From contig JBKPCD010000096.1 of NCBI GenBank assembly GCA_046727175.1, forward strand, positions 1 to 31,420: a DNA stretch of 31,420 nt. Direction: 5' to 3'. The first letter of the stretch is position 1. The number at the start of each line of letters is the position of its first letter. This stretch comes from JBKPCD01 sp046727175. Its GTDB lineage: Bacteria; Acidobacteriota; Vicinamibacteria; Vicinamibacterales; 2-12-FULL-66-21. Below, one piece after another: positions 30,019 through 31,420 of this stretch. The position numbers and the translations under genes are program-made. Under the pieces are notes generated by a model. That model saw only the letters and a list, made by a program, of their open reading frames with translations. It was not told the DNA's origin and did not search any database.

Positions 30019-31332
30019 GTGAAAAAACCTCAGAAAACCGCGGAACCTGCAGGGAAGCTGGGCATGCTGCTCGTCGGCATGGGGGCCGTCAGCACGACCA
30101 CGATTGCCGGTGTGCTGGCAGTGCGACGCGGTCTCGCGAAGCCGATCGGCTCGTTGACACAGATGGGTACCGTGCGACTCGGCAAGCGCACTGAAGCTCG
30201 GTCGCCGCTCGTGAAGACGTTCGTTCCGCTCGCGTCGCTCGACGACATCGTCTTCGGCGGCTGGGACATCTTCGAAGACAACTCGTACGAAGCGGCCAAA
30301 ACAGCCGGCGTTCTCGATGCCGCGCTGCTCGATCGAATCCGTCCCGAGCTCGAGCAGATTCAGCCGTGGCCTGCCGTTTTCGACAGACGCTACGTCAAGC
30401 GCCTCGACGGGCCGAACGTGAAGACAGCCGCAACGAAGCGCGACCTGGCTGACCAGGTCCGCGAGGACATCCGTCGATTCAAGGAGAAACATCAGCTCGC
30501 ACGGCTGGTGATGGTCTGGTGCGGCAGCACCGAAGTGTATCTGACCGAATCCGAGGCGCACGCGAACGTCGCCAACTTCGAGAAGGCGCTCGATGAGAAC
30601 GATCCGGCGATCCCGTCGAGCATGATTTACGCGTATGCGGCGATCCGGGAAGGCATTCCGTACGCGAACGCTGCGCCAAACCTCAACGCCGACGTTCCTG
30701 CATTGCTGCAGCTGGCACTCGAAACCGGATCGCCGGTTGCCGGAAAGGATCTGAAGACGGGGCAGACGCTCATCAAGACCATCATCGCGCCGGGATTGAA
30801 ATCGAGGCTGCTCGGCGTGGAAGGCTGGTACTCGACCAACATCCTCGGCAACCGCGACGGTGAAGTGCTCGACGACCCAGAATCGTTCAAGACTAAGGAA
30901 GAGAGCAAGAAGTCCGTCCTCGACTACATCCTGCAGCCGAATCTTTATCCCGATCTCTACGAAAGACTTTGCCACGTTGTCCGCATCAACTACTATCCGC
31001 CGCGGGGGGACAACAAAGAGGGCTGGGACAACATCGACCTCTTCGGCTGGCTCGGATACCCGATGCAGTTGAAGATCAATTTTCTGTGTCGCGACAGCAT
31101 TCTCGCCGCGCCGATCGTTCTCGACGTGGCTCTGTTCCTCGACCTCGCGAAACGCGCCGGCATGAGCGGCATTCAGGAGTGGCTCTCGTTCTATTTCAAG
31201 AGCCCGATGCACGCGCCCGGCCTCTACCCCGAGCACGATCTGTTCATCCAGTTGATGAAGCTGAAGAACACACTGCGGTATCTGAAGGGCGAGGAGTTGA
31301 TCACGCACCTCGGGCGCGAGTACTACGATTGA
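30019..31332 (+). CDS. ino1: Myo-inositol-1-phosphate synthase
   Basis: 437-aa NAD-dependent enzyme that cyclises glucose-6-phosphate to myo-inositol-3-phosphate (also named 1-phosphate), supplying inositol for lipids or solutes. The Rossmann region is near the N-terminus (LLVGMGAVSTTTIAGVLAV). Family motifs include FGGWDIFEDN (about 76), VWCGSTEVYL (about 171), the SSMIYAYAAIREGIPYANAAP region, and KTGQTLIKTIIAPGLKSRLL with conserved lysines. The start is GTG 30019 (MKKPQK). No SD is seen, and TATAGT lies 8 nt upstream. It is divergent from the methyltransferase with a 150-bp gap. No inositol monophosphatase gene is present in the window. Confidence 0.94.
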   Translation: MKKPQKTAEPAGKLGMLLVGMGAVSTTTIAGVLAVRRGLAKPIGSLTQMGTVRLGKRTEARSPLVKTFVPLASLDDIVFGGWDIFEDNSYEAAKTAGVLDAALLDRIRPELEQIQPWPAVFDRRYVKRLDGPNVKTAATKRDLADQVREDIRRFKEKHQLARLVMVWCGSTEVYLTESEAHANVANFEKALDENDPAIPSSMIYAYAAIREGIPYANAAPNLNADVPALLQLALETGSPVAGKDLKTGQTLIKTIIAPGLKSRLLGVEGWYSTNILGNRDGEVLDDPESFKTKEESKKSVLDYILQPNLYPDLYERLCHVVRINYYPPRGDNKEGWDNIDLFGWLGYPMQLKINFLCRDSILAAPIVLDVALFLDLAKRAGMSGIQEWLSFYFKSPMHAPGLYPEHDLFIQLMKLKNTLRYLKGEELITHLGREYYD

Positions 31333-31343
31333 AAACCGAGACG

Positions 31344-31387
31344 GAAGCCAGAAGCTAGAAGTTCGAGTGAATGAGATCACGATCGCT
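31344..31387. repeat. Dispersed repeat, copy B
   Basis: A 20-bp word (31344-31363) differs from 23764-23783 at two positions and is followed by the same TCACGATCGCT (31377-31387). It lies just after the inositol-phosphate synthase stop. Confidence 0.6.
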
Positions 31388-31420
31388 TTAGTCATCGGAG
31401 TCGAGCTTCTGTCTGTAATC

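Noticed and set aside
29869..31395. Long minus-strand open frame extending the methyltransferase to 691 aa
   Set aside because: The extension is antisense to the well-supported inositol-phosphate synthase gene, and its composition is not protein-like. The methyltransferase starts at 29868.

Overview
The window is GC-rich, gene-dense bacterial chromosome. The gene content points to an Acidobacteriota lineage, most likely Vicinamibacteria-like. The indicators are a VWFA-related protein of the acidobacterial type, a TonB protein with an N-terminal HTH-like domain, a PEGA protein with a degenerate kinase domain, and intergenic regions full of short degenerate word repeats. This placement is inferred from content, not from a marker gene. 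I count 26 protein genes, one of them cut by the left edge. I saw no rRNA, tRNA, CRISPR array or intact insertion sequence.

Layout. 1-3184 (minus): a truncated multi-pass GT-C-like membrane protein and a secreted M28 metallopeptidase. 3185-3663: a gene-free stretch with a REP-like palindrome and a second hairpin. 3664-10659 (plus): an envelope block made of a pseudokinase-TM-PEGA protein, a secreted protein with a TonB-type C-terminus, a RodZ-like HTH-TM-TolB-propeller protein and an M23 endopeptidase. 10716-14414 (plus): a serine-synthesis cluster of a DUF1015 protein, serA and serC. 14532-17080 (plus): an acyl desaturase followed by an intramembrane-type histidine kinase and an OmpR-type regulator. 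17129-23542: pcnB, a TPR protein, polA, a membrane-anchored unknown and a BON-domain protein, on alternating strands. 23852-27712 (minus): a ZIP transporter, a VWA protein, an FxLYD-like membrane protein and the HTH-TonB fusion. 28029-31332: an SDR, a 78-aa unknown, a methyltransferase and myo-inositol-phosphate synthase.

How the genes work together. SerA and SerC perform the first two steps of serine synthesis, and DUF1015 sits where a third component might be expected. The desaturase and two-component pair look like a membrane-fluidity circuit, analogous to Bacillus Des/DesK/DesR but with a PhoB-type regulator. A tandem CTTACA repeat with 11-bp period lies upstream of the desaturase. Several proteins join a cytoplasmic sensing or DNA-binding-like domain, a single TM helix and a periplasmic domain, which suggests envelope monitoring.

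The strongest observations are: a Pol I with apparently destroyed proofreading residues and a Tyr at the ddNTP-selectivity position; a recurring -10-like hexamer 6-8 nt before start codons, suggesting leaderless mRNAs; a near-consensus sigma-54 promoter before the BON gene; and REP-like words lying in frame inside the first gene.
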